Assembly (NCBI GenBank): GCA_017630735.1
Contig: JAGBUS010000026.1
Coordinates: forward strand, 1 to 38,473
Source of the DNA: Alistipes sp.
Lineage (GTDB): Bacteria; Bacteroidota; Bacteroidia; Bacteroidales; Rikenellaceae
Length of the DNA stretch: 38,473 bases
Reading direction: 5' to 3'
The notes under the pieces are model-generated. The model saw only the letters and a list, made by a program, of their open reading frames with translations, did no database searches and was not told the DNA's origin. Below are positions 27,801 to 36,508 of this stretch, piece after piece (positions within the stretch are counted from its first letter, which is position 1; each line of letters opens with the position of its first letter). The position numbers were made by a program, and so were the translations under genes.

Positions 27801-28047
27801 GCGAAGTAATCTTATCGAGGTTATCCACAGAGTTAAGCTGATCCTCCAGTACTCGGGTGATATTGGTCTCGATATCCTCGGCATTACCACCAGGATACAT
27901 CGTGATAACACTCACGTAAGGAATCTCAATCTCAGGATAGTAGTCTACGCCCAGCTTTGTTACTGAGAACAAACCAAAGACGATGACTGCTATAAATATT
28001 AGGGCAGTAGAAATCGGTTTTCGTACTGCTGATTCATAAATCTTCAT
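24889..28047 (-). CDS. RND-family multidrug efflux permease (AcrB-like, inner membrane)
   Basis: 1052 residues, the usual AcrB/MexB size, with twelve expected membrane helices and two large periplasmic loops. Seen: the N-terminal helix after KPISTALIFIAVIVFG, DYYPEIEIPYVSV, and the TM4 proton-relay motif SIAIGMVVDDAIVVLENI (D399, D400). A duplicated second half has TIPFAMSGVFIALW and GIVTKNGIVLVDYMNLL. The charged tail is rich in Arg/Lys/Glu. It forms the trimeric, proton-driven inner-membrane part of a tripartite exporter. The preceding genes supply adaptor and TolC. Substrate not predictable; HAE1-type drugs or bile salts are likely by family. Confidence 0.95.
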   Translation of the reverse strand: MKIYESAVRKPISTALIFIAVIVFGLFSVTKLGVDYYPEIEIPYVSVITMYPGGNAEDIETNITRVLEDQLNSVDNLDKITSQSKDNVSIVTLEFEYGCDLTEAANDVRDVVSRTQSLLPDNVEYPTVMKISSSMMPIMMLSVTAQESYAALAKTLDDKMVNELNRINGIGSVAVIGAQEREVQVNVDPNKLEAYGLTIEQLGQIIAAENVNVPAGTLDLGNQVFNLKADLEFDDSRELRDIVVSNRGGRTVMLTDVATIIDTLEKATMDERINGRKGVRVMIQKQTGANSVQIIEDVQAKLEEIIPTLPNDCKVETIFETSREIKDAINSLSETIMFAFIFVILVVMVFLGRWRATFIICLTIPISLICAFVYLFAVGSTLNIISLSALSIAIGMVVDDAIVVLENITTHIERGSKPKEAAIYATNEVWLSVIATTLVVVAVFLPLTMIPGMAGILFRELGWIVTIVVCVSTGAAITLTPMMSAYFLKIDGAAHTYKGIGIIYKPIDKFLIWLDGVYEKALRFVVKWKKSVIAVLMMVFGLSMVLIKQVPTEFFPASDNARITMTVKLPQNVHVDYTAKVARQIDGIIAEKFPFIYLVSTSAGASSSDNAFAAMQTTGSHIINYNIKMPRRTDIERPTIFEIADVLRKELAAIPEISEFSVVPGGGNGPTGGGSSTVDIKVFGHDMNDAMATAKELREKMSTLSTMRDAQLSREDLQPEYNVVFDREKLSYYGMNTATAAQFVRNRIYGYECTKYREDGDEYNIVVRYDEPFRESLETVENITLYSATGQPVKLKEVARVEESFASPTIERENRQRIVTVKGSVGANIALGDAVAEVNAMLADYEAPAGITLALGGTVEDQGDSFSDIITLFVLIIILVYIVMATQFESLAYPFIIMFTIPFAMSGVFIALWMTNTPLSLIALIGAIMLVGIVTKNGIVLVDYMNLLVERGSNVADAVIAGGKSRLRPVLMTSLTTILGMVPMAMGIGEGSEIWQPMGIAVVGGLLLSTLLTLFIVPSLYAMLEGRKERKAERKARLEAEEEAFIRSQLNK

Positions 28048-28092
28048 CGTTATAACTTTTAGCGGTTATAAAACTATCTTTGTGTAAGGCGA

Positions 28093-29115
28093 TTACTCAG
28101 CGATGATCTCCACCTTCTTACCATTAGTAAGACGGATGAACGATGTTGTTGCTACCTGCTCACCAGCCTCAAGACCATCGATGATGTTAACCTTGTCACC
28201 TACACGGCGACCATCACGTACGAAGCGGAACTCAGCAACGCCATCCTTAATAACATATACGAAACGCTCTGCTGAACCTGCCTGCTTCTGAACAGCAACA
28301 TCATCAACCATCACACCTGCGCGAGTACCCATATTGAATGTAGCACGTGCATACATACCTGGACGAAGACGCTCGTTAGCATTTGGAATAGTAATCTCTA
28401 CGCCAAAGGTACGAGTCTGAGCATCAAGAACTGGGTTGATACGTGATACCTTACCCTCGAAAGTCTCACCAGGGAAGATATCTACAGCGATATCCACCTT
28501 CTGACCAACCTTAACAACTGGATAGTACTGCTCAGATACGTTAGCCATAACCTTCAACTTGTCGATCTGCATAATGTGAAGGATAGGCATTGATGCGAAT
28601 AGGTCGCCATTCTCGAAGTTACGTGCTGTAACAACACCTGAGATAGGAGACTTGATAACCGAGTTCTTACGCATATTCTCAACCATCTCACGCTGGAGGT
28701 TAAGAGTATTCTCCAACTCGATAAGCTGCTGGTCTGAGATACCACCTGCCTTATGTACAGGCACCATACGATTGTATGTATCCTCTACAGTTGCGAGGTT
28801 CAACTCCAACTGGCTGAGGTTTGTTGGGTCGAGAGTTACGATAACCTGACCAGCATATACACGGTCACCTACGTCAACCTTAATCTGGTCGATGTGCAAG
28901 CCCTGAGCAGCTGGGGTGATGTCATTCTCGCGATAAGGGAGAATCTCCGAAGTGTATGTCTCGGTGTTCTCAACCTCCATAATCTCAGCAGTACAAACCT
29001 TAATAGCTGTTGCGCTCTCCTCGGCAGTTGCATTGCTTGAGGTCTTGTCGTTAGCTCCGCAGCCAACCATTGTTGCTGCTGCGATGATAAACATTAAACT
29101 CTTCTTCATAATCAT
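28093..29115 (-). CDS. Periplasmic adaptor (membrane fusion protein) of the RND pump
   Basis: 340 residues. Lipoprotein signal MKKSLMFIIAAATMVGC (Met at codon 3 is an alternative start, 29109). Lipoyl/barrel-sandwich halves are ILPYRENDITPAAQGLHIDQ with VDVGDRVYAGQVIVTLD and SVIKSPISGVVTARNFENGD, flanking a short alpha-hairpin (about 110-150). Then come the beta-barrel (about 185-260; RINPVLDAQTRTFGVEITIP, RPGMYARATF) and a membrane-proximal domain. It bridges the permease and TolC. It lies 45 nt upstream of the RND gene and 32 nt after TolC. Confidence 0.93.
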   Translation of the reverse strand: MIMKKSLMFIIAAATMVGCGANDKTSSNATAEESATAIKVCTAEIMEVENTETYTSEILPYRENDITPAAQGLHIDQIKVDVGDRVYAGQVIVTLDPTNLSQLELNLATVEDTYNRMVPVHKAGGISDQQLIELENTLNLQREMVENMRKNSVIKSPISGVVTARNFENGDLFASMPILHIMQIDKLKVMANVSEQYYPVVKVGQKVDIAVDIFPGETFEGKVSRINPVLDAQTRTFGVEITIPNANERLRPGMYARATFNMGTRAGVMVDDVAVQKQAGSAERFVYVIKDGVAEFRFVRDGRRVGDKVNIIDGLEAGEQVATTSFIRLTNGKKVEIIAE

Positions 29116-29147
29116 CTATCTTTTTTAATTTATTTCGTGGGTATTGA

Positions 29148-30521
29148 TTATTTTACATTCTCTGCATATCTCTCTGTACCAAGAGTCTTCTCATACTGAG
29201 CATAAGCCGAGAGATAGTCGTATATTGACTGTGAGTAGCTAAGCTGAGCCTGTGTTAGCGACAACTGTGAAGAATTAAGCTCAAGGATTGTTCCTGCACC
29301 AGCATTATAGCGCGATAGAGAAATATCATAAGCCTTTGTCGCCTGCTCTACGGTAAGCTCGTTAGAGAGCATTGTCTCACGTGCTGTAAGCAATGTGTTG
29401 ATAGCCTGCTCAACCTGTAGGCGGATACCCTCCTCGGCATACTCACGCTGAATTTCGAGCTGCTTCATCTGGTTACGCACCTCACGCAACTGGTTTGTCT
29501 TTTTGAAACCTGCGAAGAGAGGAATAGAGATCTGAGCACCTAAGCTGATAGGATACTGCCACCAGAACTTAGACTGATTGGCAGACGCTCCACCTGTAGC
29601 ACCACCAAGCAAGCCACCAAGGTCTGAACGCTCCTGACCGATGTACGAAATCTGACCAAAAGCTGCCACAGTAGGCATACGTGTTGTCTGAATCAACTTC
29701 TCCTGATGCTCAAGAAGCTCACGCTGCAAATCCAATGTACGCAATGTTGTATTCTCTGAGATATCTGTTGAATAATCCTCACCAAGCAACACCTGTGAGC
29801 GAAAATCATCAAGCGTACCACGCAAAGCAATCTCAACATCCTCTGGGATAGAGAGATACATCTTAAGCTGTAGCTTTGTTATCTCAATAGCGTTCTGTGC
29901 CTGAAGCACCTGAGGCTTCAAATTTGACAACTGTACCTGCGCAGTGATATAGTCATACTCAGCAGCAAGACCATTCTCGTAGAGGTTACGAGTATTATCC
30001 ACAACGCTCTGTGTTGTAGCAACAGCCTCATTCAATACCGACATTGACTGCTCTGCGAGCAACACATTATAATATGCCGAGCGAACAGCCGCTACCATAT
30101 CAATACGTGTTGTGCGCGCACTCTCAACAGCCGTCTCCATCTGTGTACGTGTCATCTTCATCTGACGGTATACCGATGGAACAAAGAGTGGCAACGATAC
30201 TGTTCCTGCTACGTTAAAAGTATTCTTACCACCAAACGATAAGCCCTCTGCCATCTCCTGACGCTTGATAGCCAAAGAGTACTGTGCCGAAGCATCTACC
30301 TGTGGATACAACGTTGCAACCACCTGCTTATGCACATAGTCATAACGCTCAATCTCAAGGTTTGCCACCTTAATTGTAGGGTTATCCGTAAGGGCAATCT
30401 CAATAGCCTCGTCTAACGAAAGCTCAAGAACCCCCAAGTTTGCAGTCTGTGACTGCTCCTGAGCCTGCACCAATCCCAATGACATGAAACCGAAGCAGAT
30501 CAATGATAATAACTTTTTCAT
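29148..30521 (-). CDS. TolC-family outer-membrane efflux channel
   Basis: 457 residues. Signal peptide MKKLLSLICFGFMSLGLVQA. Two tandem outer-membrane-efflux-protein repeats are present: the first includes LELSLDEAIEIALTDNPTIKVANLEIERYD (typical first helix), the second begins near TLRTLDLQRELLEHQEKLIQ. Long amphipathic helices alternate with short strands, as in the TolC trimer. SLSRYNAGAGTILELN and SYSQSIYDYLSAYAQYEKTLG form the C-terminal hallmark. It supplies the outer-membrane exit duct of the pump encoded next. 49 nt after tetR. Confidence 0.93.
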   Translation of the reverse strand: MKKLLSLICFGFMSLGLVQAQEQSQTANLGVLELSLDEAIEIALTDNPTIKVANLEIERYDYVHKQVVATLYPQVDASAQYSLAIKRQEMAEGLSFGGKNTFNVAGTVSLPLFVPSVYRQMKMTRTQMETAVESARTTRIDMVAAVRSAYYNVLLAEQSMSVLNEAVATTQSVVDNTRNLYENGLAAEYDYITAQVQLSNLKPQVLQAQNAIEITKLQLKMYLSIPEDVEIALRGTLDDFRSQVLLGEDYSTDISENTTLRTLDLQRELLEHQEKLIQTTRMPTVAAFGQISYIGQERSDLGGLLGGATGGASANQSKFWWQYPISLGAQISIPLFAGFKKTNQLREVRNQMKQLEIQREYAEEGIRLQVEQAINTLLTARETMLSNELTVEQATKAYDISLSRYNAGAGTILELNSSQLSLTQAQLSYSQSIYDYLSAYAQYEKTLGTERYAENVK

Positions 30522-30570
30522 TTTTCCTATTGTTTATACTTATTTATCTCTATTTACAATAACACCGCTA

Positions 30571-31206
30571 TTATAACGTATCAATTGACTGAATATTTCC
30601 GAAATACTTATCGAAACATCTATCAATAACCTCAATACCACTCACCGTACACAATCCACGAATAAAAATAACTATGGCATAGGTTATTTTCGACACCAAA
30701 TGGACATTATCCACAGTATCGAATTTATCGACAAGCATAATACCCTGAACACTATCCTGTAGCACACGTATCACAAGTTCGCTATCGGCAGTAGTAGTAA
30801 AGTATCCGCTGGCAACACACTCCTTGACCCAACGGCGTAGGTCGCTCTGAGAGTTAGCATGAGCATCGTTCTCAAGACGCTCAAATACCGAAGGATAGAA
30901 TCGTTTAAGATTTGTGCGGAGACGCCAAGACACAGGAGCATAGGCAATCATGTCGCGCAGACAGAGAAGCATAATCTCAAGACTATTCTCTACGCTACGG
31001 CACTGCTCGTTACGACGCTTATGACCCTCAACCAAAAAGTGAAGAAGGCTTTGGTAGAGCAACTCCTCCTTATCGCCAAAGAGCTCGTATAGCGTACGCT
31101 TGGACATACTCAACTCCTGAGCGATATCATCCATACGCACAGCCTTAACTCCTTGAGCTACAAACATTTTAGAGGCACACTCTATTATAATCTCGCGTTG
31201 TGTCAT
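30571..31206 (-). CDS. TetR-family transcriptional regulator of the efflux operon
   Basis: 211 residues from ATG 31206 (MTQREIIIECASKMF). The frame is open 22 codons further upstream, but that stretch overlaps the promoter. The N-terminal TetR_N helix-turn-helix is about 8-50, with VRMDDIAQELSMSKRTLYELFGDKEELL. The C-terminal part is a ligand-binding all-helical domain of no specific family. First gene of the operon tetR-tolC-adaptor-RND-PII-like. An inverted repeat at the promoter suggests autorepression relieved by a pump substrate. Confidence 0.92.
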   Translation of the reverse strand: MTQREIIIECASKMFVAQGVKAVRMDDIAQELSMSKRTLYELFGDKEELLYQSLLHFLVEGHKRRNEQCRSVENSLEIMLLCLRDMIAYAPVSWRLRTNLKRFYPSVFERLENDAHANSQSDLRRWVKECVASGYFTTTADSELVIRVLQDSVQGIMLVDKFDTVDNVHLVSKITYAIVIFIRGLCTVSGIEVIDRCFDKYFGNIQSIDTL

Positions 31207-31229
31207 AATTTCCAATGAGTTTGACCCTG

Positions 31230-31275
31230 CAAATATAGAACAAAAAACTTGAAAAACAAAAAAAGTTTTCAAGTT
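31230..31275 (-). promoter_or_regulatory. Efflux operon promoter with TetR operator
   Basis: Minus strand TTTG (31260-31257), 19 bp, TATATTTG (31237-31230) is an exact Bacteroidetes promoter. Overlapping the -33 is an inverted repeat: AACTTGAAAA (31246-31255) and TTTTCAAGTT (31266-31275), perfect 10-bp arms with a 10-bp centre. This geometry fits repression by the TetR protein encoded 24 bp downstream. Confidence 0.8.
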
Positions 31276-31304
31276 TTCTGCACGTTTTAATATATAAGTT
31301 TGGA

Positions 31305-33380
31305 TTACTCCATAGGCACCAACTCTATTGCAAAACCGCCTCCAGAAGCCATCTGAAGTTTAAGCTTATCAACATTCGTAACGGTACACCTCTCCACGAC
31401 ATACTTCTGTGGCATAGTGTTCCAACCCGCGCCACTACCATCACGATATATCGTAGCCTCATAGATAGTATCGCTGTTTAGGTACTCAAATGTTAATGTT
31501 ACCTCACGTGGTTCATCATCGGTAATGGCTCCCACATACCAGTTCTCAGAATGTTTATCCTTACGCACAGTAACACAATAGTCTCCCACCTTTGCATCTG
31601 GCACATAGGTCTCCGCCCAGTCTACAGGGACATTTCGTATAAACGCCAATGCCTCAGGATGCTCACGATAGTTGTCTGGCAAGTCCGCAACCATCTGTAT
31701 AGGGCTATAAAATACTACATAAAGTGCCAATTGATGTGCAAGCGTTGAGTTGACAAAGAATTTATAGTCGTGATTAGGATTTACCTCATACTTCTCATTC
31801 TTTGCCGCTTTATTCACGGTATTATGGTAACGCACGTCGAAGATACCAGGTGTAAAGTCCATAGGTCCTGCCAAGTTACGAGTAAAAGGCAATGTCGGAT
31901 TATGATCTATTGAATTACCACTATTCCATGCCTGCCACTCTTGACCACGCATACCCTCGGCACTCATAAGGTTAGGATAGGTACGACATATACCTGACGA
32001 GTGCACTGGCTCATGGATATCCACCATTAGGTGATTATCAGCCGCCTCCATAACACTCCAATTATAGTGATTTACCATCTCGTAGCTATTATGCAGACGA
32101 TGACGGATAACACCCACATAACCTGTCTTTACTGAGCCGACACCCTTACTCTGATAATAATCATAGGCATCCTCAAGCTGCTCCTCATAATTCTCGACAT
32201 TAGCATAGGTCTCGTGATGACCGATAAGCATCACACCACGCTCCTTGCCGTATGCGACAATCTCATCGATATCAAAATCAGCATAAGGCATTGCATAGTC
32301 GAATCTCTCGTCGCGTCCCCAGCCAACGTTCCAACCCTCAACAAGAACTCCACCAAATCCATTCTCTGCTGCAAAGTCTATATAACGCTTTACATTCTCC
32401 GTAGTTGCACAATGAGGCGCGCTACCATCACAATCCCATGTCGAAAGCTTAAGATGCATCTCCCACCATACACCCACATATTTCATAGGCTTAATCCACG
32501 ATGTATCCTCCAAACGGCATGGCTCATTTAGGTTCAGCACAATTGTAGACTCCACCAACGCGCCTGCACGATCGCCAATAATCACCACTCGCCAAGGCGT
32601 TGCAAAAGGCAACTCAACAGGAGCCTTAATCTCCTGCACTGAAGCAAGGTCCGAGATAAAGCTATTTGTCTCGGCATCATATCGTAACGACATAGCAGGA
32701 TAATCCCACAACGCCGCCTCGTGTAGAGCTACATGTGTACCCTTAGATGTAATAAGCGTCACAGGAGTATTCACCGAAGGATAAGGGAGCTTACGATTAC
32801 CAGATGATGACAGAGCCATATTTTCGAGCGTAATACCCGACATAGGCGTGTGCACATAGGCATACTCATCATCATCATAACTACCTGCAATCCAGTGAGC
32901 CTCGCAATCCTCCACGAAAGAGAATGTTGTAGTCTCGTTCATCACATAATGGCTACCATCACCCAATATTCGGTAGCGCATACCAAGACCATCATCATAG
33001 ACTCTCAGCACGATAACAATCTCATTGCCATCCGCACTCTTAAATGTTGCATCGATAGAGTTGTATTTATCTACCACCACAGCACGCTCGCCCCATACAG
33101 GCTCCCATGTTGTATTCGAGGAGCTATGATTTATGGCTACAAGCTGCAGACCTGATGTAAAATCTACAGCCGAGGTAACAATACCCAATGGTGAGTTTTC
33201 TATAATAGCCTCACCATCAAAGGTAAGATTATATATAGGTGTACCCTCACCATTAACATCAACAGATACCGCAATGCGACCATCGGGAGAAGTGACTACA
33301 TTTGAGACAGCGTCTGCAGTACATCCACATAATAGCGCGCATATAAACAATGCAATATAATACAACCTATTCATAATCAT
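31305..33380 (-). CDS. GH97 alpha-glucosidase, SusB-like lipoprotein
   Basis: 691 residues, the normal GH97 size. Lipoprotein signal ending LLCGC (lipid Cys 20); a second Met at codon 3 is an equal start candidate. Domain order: N-terminal beta-supersandwich (about 25-285, SPDGRIAVSV), TIM barrel (about 290-570) and C-terminal beta domain. The calcium/catalytic Glu residues of inverting SusB-type enzymes are conserved: E390 in GHHETY, E457 in DIHEPVH and E481 in RGQEW, with spacing near SusB E439/E508/E532. Retaining GH97 members lack this set, so alpha-glucosidase with inversion is expected, acting on maltooligosaccharides. It follows the pseudo-transpeptidase gene by 8 nt and sits in the glgB operon. 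Confidence 0.92.
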   Translation of the reverse strand: MIMNRLYYIALFICALLCGCTADAVSNVVTSPDGRIAVSVDVNGEGTPIYNLTFDGEAIIENSPLGIVTSAVDFTSGLQLVAINHSSSNTTWEPVWGERAVVVDKYNSIDATFKSADGNEIVIVLRVYDDGLGMRYRILGDGSHYVMNETTTFSFVEDCEAHWIAGSYDDDEYAYVHTPMSGITLENMALSSSGNRKLPYPSVNTPVTLITSKGTHVALHEAALWDYPAMSLRYDAETNSFISDLASVQEIKAPVELPFATPWRVVIIGDRAGALVESTIVLNLNEPCRLEDTSWIKPMKYVGVWWEMHLKLSTWDCDGSAPHCATTENVKRYIDFAAENGFGGVLVEGWNVGWGRDERFDYAMPYADFDIDEIVAYGKERGVMLIGHHETYANVENYEEQLEDAYDYYQSKGVGSVKTGYVGVIRHRLHNSYEMVNHYNWSVMEAADNHLMVDIHEPVHSSGICRTYPNLMSAEGMRGQEWQAWNSGNSIDHNPTLPFTRNLAGPMDFTPGIFDVRYHNTVNKAAKNEKYEVNPNHDYKFFVNSTLAHQLALYVVFYSPIQMVADLPDNYREHPEALAFIRNVPVDWAETYVPDAKVGDYCVTVRKDKHSENWYVGAITDDEPREVTLTFEYLNSDTIYEATIYRDGSGAGWNTMPQKYVVERCTVTNVDKLKLQMASGGGFAIELVPME

Positions 33381-33388
33381 TAAATTTT

Positions 33389-34465
33389 TTATTTCACCCT
33401 AATTCGTTGACCATCTCTAACACGGTCAATATTGATATCTGGATTAAGCTCAGCTATTCGTTTTGAGGTAGTGCCATAACGAATCGCAATACGACCTACA
33501 AGGTCGCCTGGCTGCAACGTATACCACACTTCACCCTCAGCCTCTACAGGCTTAGGCTCTTCGCTCTTAACCGTAGCCTCAACCTTAGCAGGAGCAGTAC
33601 CATTAGATATCAGTATTCGCTGACCTATCGAGAGACGATCGACATTAAGATCTGGATTAAGACGCTTCACCTCAGATATGGTTGTGCCATAATTTCTCAC
33701 TATTCGTCCAAGAAGCTCGCCATCAGCTACAGTATGCCATACCTCACTACCCTGCTTTGCTTCTACCTTTGTTTCAACCTTTTGAGTCTCAACATCCTCA
33801 GCGGTCTCAACCACCTCCTCCGTAGCAACAGGCTCCTTATCGGTTATCACAGCCTGAGGCTCATCAACCTGCATCTCAGTAACCACGCCAACATATTCCT
33901 CGGCATCAACAGCCAATATACGCACCTTCATACCCTCTCTAACCATATTATAGAGGCTATCCAAATCGCTATTTGCGAGATGTATAGATCCATTAGTTGA
34001 GTTAGTTCCCAAGGATGCTATATCCGATGTTCCATGAATACCAATACCCTTATATGGTGATGATAGGCGCAAAAACCAATTGCCATAATATCCCTCAGTT
34101 GGTCCATTGCCATCTCCACAATCATAAAGCCAGTCTGCCGATGACTGTATCTGCTCGATAACGAACTCACCCTCAGGCGTACACATATCGCCAACAAATT
34201 GCTTATCGCCCTCACCACTGCCAACTGCAACAGTAAAACGTGATATTAGTCGGTTATAGCTATCGTATAGCTTTAGGCTTCTTGACCTCTTTGAAATCAC
34301 GATATAATCGGCGAGTGAAGCATCCCCCGTAGCCTCCTCAACCACGTTCATAGCGACATCGTCCAACTCGGACTCCAAATTGGACTTATTACCTCCGCCA
34401 TTGCAACTCGTAGCGATGAGTATTACGGCACTCAGTATTGAAAAATATTTAATTACTTCTCCCAT
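33389..34465 (-). CDS. YkuD-domain (L,D-transpeptidase-like) lipoprotein with two LysM, catalytic signature lost
   Basis: 358 residues. Lipoprotein-like signal MGEVIKYFSILSAVILIATSC (Cys 21). YkuD fold about 52-175: DYIVISKRSRSLKLYD, TPEGEFVI and GIGIHGTSD (H144). The catalytic signature, normally SHGCIR in this fold, reads TNGSIH at 157-162: His to N158, Cys to S160, Arg to H162. An acidic linker (about 185-238) follows, then two LysM modules (about 241-288 and 312-358; WHTVADGELLGRIVRNYGT and WYTLQPGDLVGRIAIRYGT), which bind peptidoglycan. It is probably a peptidoglycan-binding protein rather than a transpeptidase. Its start overlaps the glgB end by 13 nt. Confidence 0.85.
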   Translation of the reverse strand: MGEVIKYFSILSAVILIATSCNGGGNKSNLESELDDVAMNVVEEATGDASLADYIVISKRSRSLKLYDSYNRLISRFTVAVGSGEGDKQFVGDMCTPEGEFVIEQIQSSADWLYDCGDGNGPTEGYYGNWFLRLSSPYKGIGIHGTSDIASLGTNSTNGSIHLANSDLDSLYNMVREGMKVRILAVDAEEYVGVVTEMQVDEPQAVITDKEPVATEEVVETAEDVETQKVETKVEAKQGSEVWHTVADGELLGRIVRNYGTTISEVKRLNPDLNVDRLSIGQRILISNGTAPAKVEATVKSEEPKPVEAEGEVWYTLQPGDLVGRIAIRYGTTSKRIAELNPDINIDRVRDGQRIRVK

Positions 34466-36486
34466 TTAAATACAAACGCAGTGCGTGATGTGTTATAAAT
34501 ATTTATTGTATAGTACTCCGAGCCATCCTCTCTCACATGAGTAGTCGTGAAGTGCTCGCACTCCAACTCAGCACGCTCCTGACCACCAAAACGCTTCTCG
34601 TCCGATGAGAAGAGAATGGTATACTTACCAGGCCAAGGCACACATAGCTCATAATCAGGGATAGATGCTGTAGGATGCCAATTTAGGACAAAGAGCAAAC
34701 CGCTATGAGAGTATACCATAGTTTTGTTTGTCTCATCCATCATGTGATTATATGGATATCCATCACCAAGAACACCATACTTCTTAACCATCTCGACCAT
34801 AGCTCGGTCAAACTCAGCAAGGAATGAGTATCTTAAAAATCCATTCTCCGATAACGACCACTGACGGCGTGCATGCTGATATGACCAATTATTACCCTCG
34901 CGAGGGAAATCTATCCACTCTGGGTGACCAAACTCGTTACCCATGAAGTTGAGGTACGCCTCACCACCTGTGGTAATGGTCATTAGACGTATCATCTTAT
35001 GAAGTGCCATACCTCGATCAATCATCAGATTCTCCGAGGCACGATCCATCGAGAAGTACATCTCCTTATCCATTAGGCGGAAAGCGATGGTCTTATCACC
35101 CACCAACGCCTGGTCGTGGCTCTCGGCGTATGCCACCGTGCGCACCGACGGTAGGCGATTGGTCATTACAGACCACATCTCCCAGATATTCCAATCCTCA
35201 TCCTTCTGCTCCTTGAGCAACTTAATCCAATAGTCTGGGATTGCCATACCCAAGCGATAGTCGAAGCCTACGCCACCCTCCTCAGGCTTAACGCACATAC
35301 CTGGCATACCACTAACATCCTCTGCAATAGTGATAGCATCGGGACGAAGATCGTGGATAAGTTTATTTGCGAGGGTAAGATATACAATAGCATCGCGGTC
35401 AACACCCTCGTCGAAGAAACGCTCACGACAGTCAAAATCCACATATCCGCGATGGTGATACAACATAGATGTTACGCCATCGAAGCGATAGCCATCGAAG
35501 TGGAACTCCTCAATCCAATACTTAGCATTCGAGAGCAGGAAGTGCTCCACCTCACGCTTGCCATAGTCGAAGACCATAGAGTCCCAATACTTCTGATATC
35601 CTGCATCACCCTCCTTTGAGTAGTGGTGCTTAGAGCCGTCAAGCTCGTTTATACCCTCATTAAAGTTCTTAACATAATGAGCGTGAACAAGATCCATAAT
35701 CACGGCAATGCCCAACTCATGCGCACGGTCGATGAGCGAACGTAGCTCATCTGCTGTACCGAAACGTGACGATGGAGCAAAGAGGCTCGACACGTGGTAG
35801 CCAAACGAGCCATAATAAGGGTGCTCCGCAATAGCCATAAGCTGTACGGCATTATATCCCGCCTCCTTTATGCGAGGTAGAATCTCATCGCGGAACTCAA
35901 CGTATGTTCCAACGCCCTCCTTCTCCTGAGCCATACCCACATGCGACTCATAGATAAGCAACTCACCAATAGCAGGTGCGCGGAAGTCGTCGTGCTTCCA
36001 ATCGTAAGGTTTATCTATAACAAATTGCGCTGTGAAATTCTTGGTCTCCTCGTCCTGCACTACGCGACGTGCATAAGCCGAGATACGGTCATTCCAACCA
36101 TTATCTCCATGAATATGTAACTTATACAACGAACCATCTACAAGACGGTCAGCATACATTCCATCTGGAAGGAAGATACTCCATACACCCTCCTTATTGC
36201 GCTGCAAACGTAGTTCAGTGCGCTGCCAGTTATTGAAATCGCCAAAAACATAGACATCCTTCGCCTCAGGCAACCACTCTCTAAACCACCAGCCCTCCAT
36301 CACATCATCATGTTGCCAACCGAAATAACGATGTCCATTAGCATAATCCACAATGCTTCCTGCCGCCCTCTCAATATCCTCCAAACGGCTGGTATACATA
36401 GCATAACGACGATTTATTTCATCCTCCACAGGCTGAAGCCACTCATCAGCTTCAACCATTGGCAGTTTAGAATTCTGCTCTTTCAT
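34453..36486 (-). CDS. glgB: 1,4-alpha-glucan branching enzyme, GH13 subfamily 8
   Basis: 677 residues, the length of the eukaryotic-like (GH13_8) branching enzymes used by Bacteroidetes. It creates alpha-1,6 branches in glycogen. Domains: CBM48 (about 50-155; FREWLPEAKDVYVFGDFNNW), the GH13 barrel and a C-terminal beta domain. Catalytic regions: VIMDLVHAH (D265), GYRFDGV with nucleophile D336, ITIAEDV with acid/base E389, and AESHDQA with D458. No signal peptide, so cytoplasmic. First gene of the glgB-YkuD-GH97 operon. Two exported lipoproteins follow a cytoplasmic enzyme, an unusual mix. Confidence 0.95.
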   Translation of the reverse strand: MKEQNSKLPMVEADEWLQPVEDEINRRYAMYTSRLEDIERAAGSIVDYANGHRYFGWQHDDVMEGWWFREWLPEAKDVYVFGDFNNWQRTELRLQRNKEGVWSIFLPDGMYADRLVDGSLYKLHIHGDNGWNDRISAYARRVVQDEETKNFTAQFVIDKPYDWKHDDFRAPAIGELLIYESHVGMAQEKEGVGTYVEFRDEILPRIKEAGYNAVQLMAIAEHPYYGSFGYHVSSLFAPSSRFGTADELRSLIDRAHELGIAVIMDLVHAHYVKNFNEGINELDGSKHHYSKEGDAGYQKYWDSMVFDYGKREVEHFLLSNAKYWIEEFHFDGYRFDGVTSMLYHHRGYVDFDCRERFFDEGVDRDAIVYLTLANKLIHDLRPDAITIAEDVSGMPGMCVKPEEGGVGFDYRLGMAIPDYWIKLLKEQKDEDWNIWEMWSVMTNRLPSVRTVAYAESHDQALVGDKTIAFRLMDKEMYFSMDRASENLMIDRGMALHKMIRLMTITTGGEAYLNFMGNEFGHPEWIDFPREGNNWSYQHARRQWSLSENGFLRYSFLAEFDRAMVEMVKKYGVLGDGYPYNHMMDETNKTMVYSHSGLLFVLNWHPTASIPDYELCVPWPGKYTILFSSDEKRFGGQERAELECEHFTTTHVREDGSEYYTINIYNTSRTAFVFKWEK

Positions 36487-36508
36487 ATAATTTTTGGTTT
36501 ATTTTTAG

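Noticed and set aside
31207..31272. Upstream extension of TetR
   Set aside because: Overlaps the exact promoter and operator; the TetR_N domain starts normally at Met 31206.
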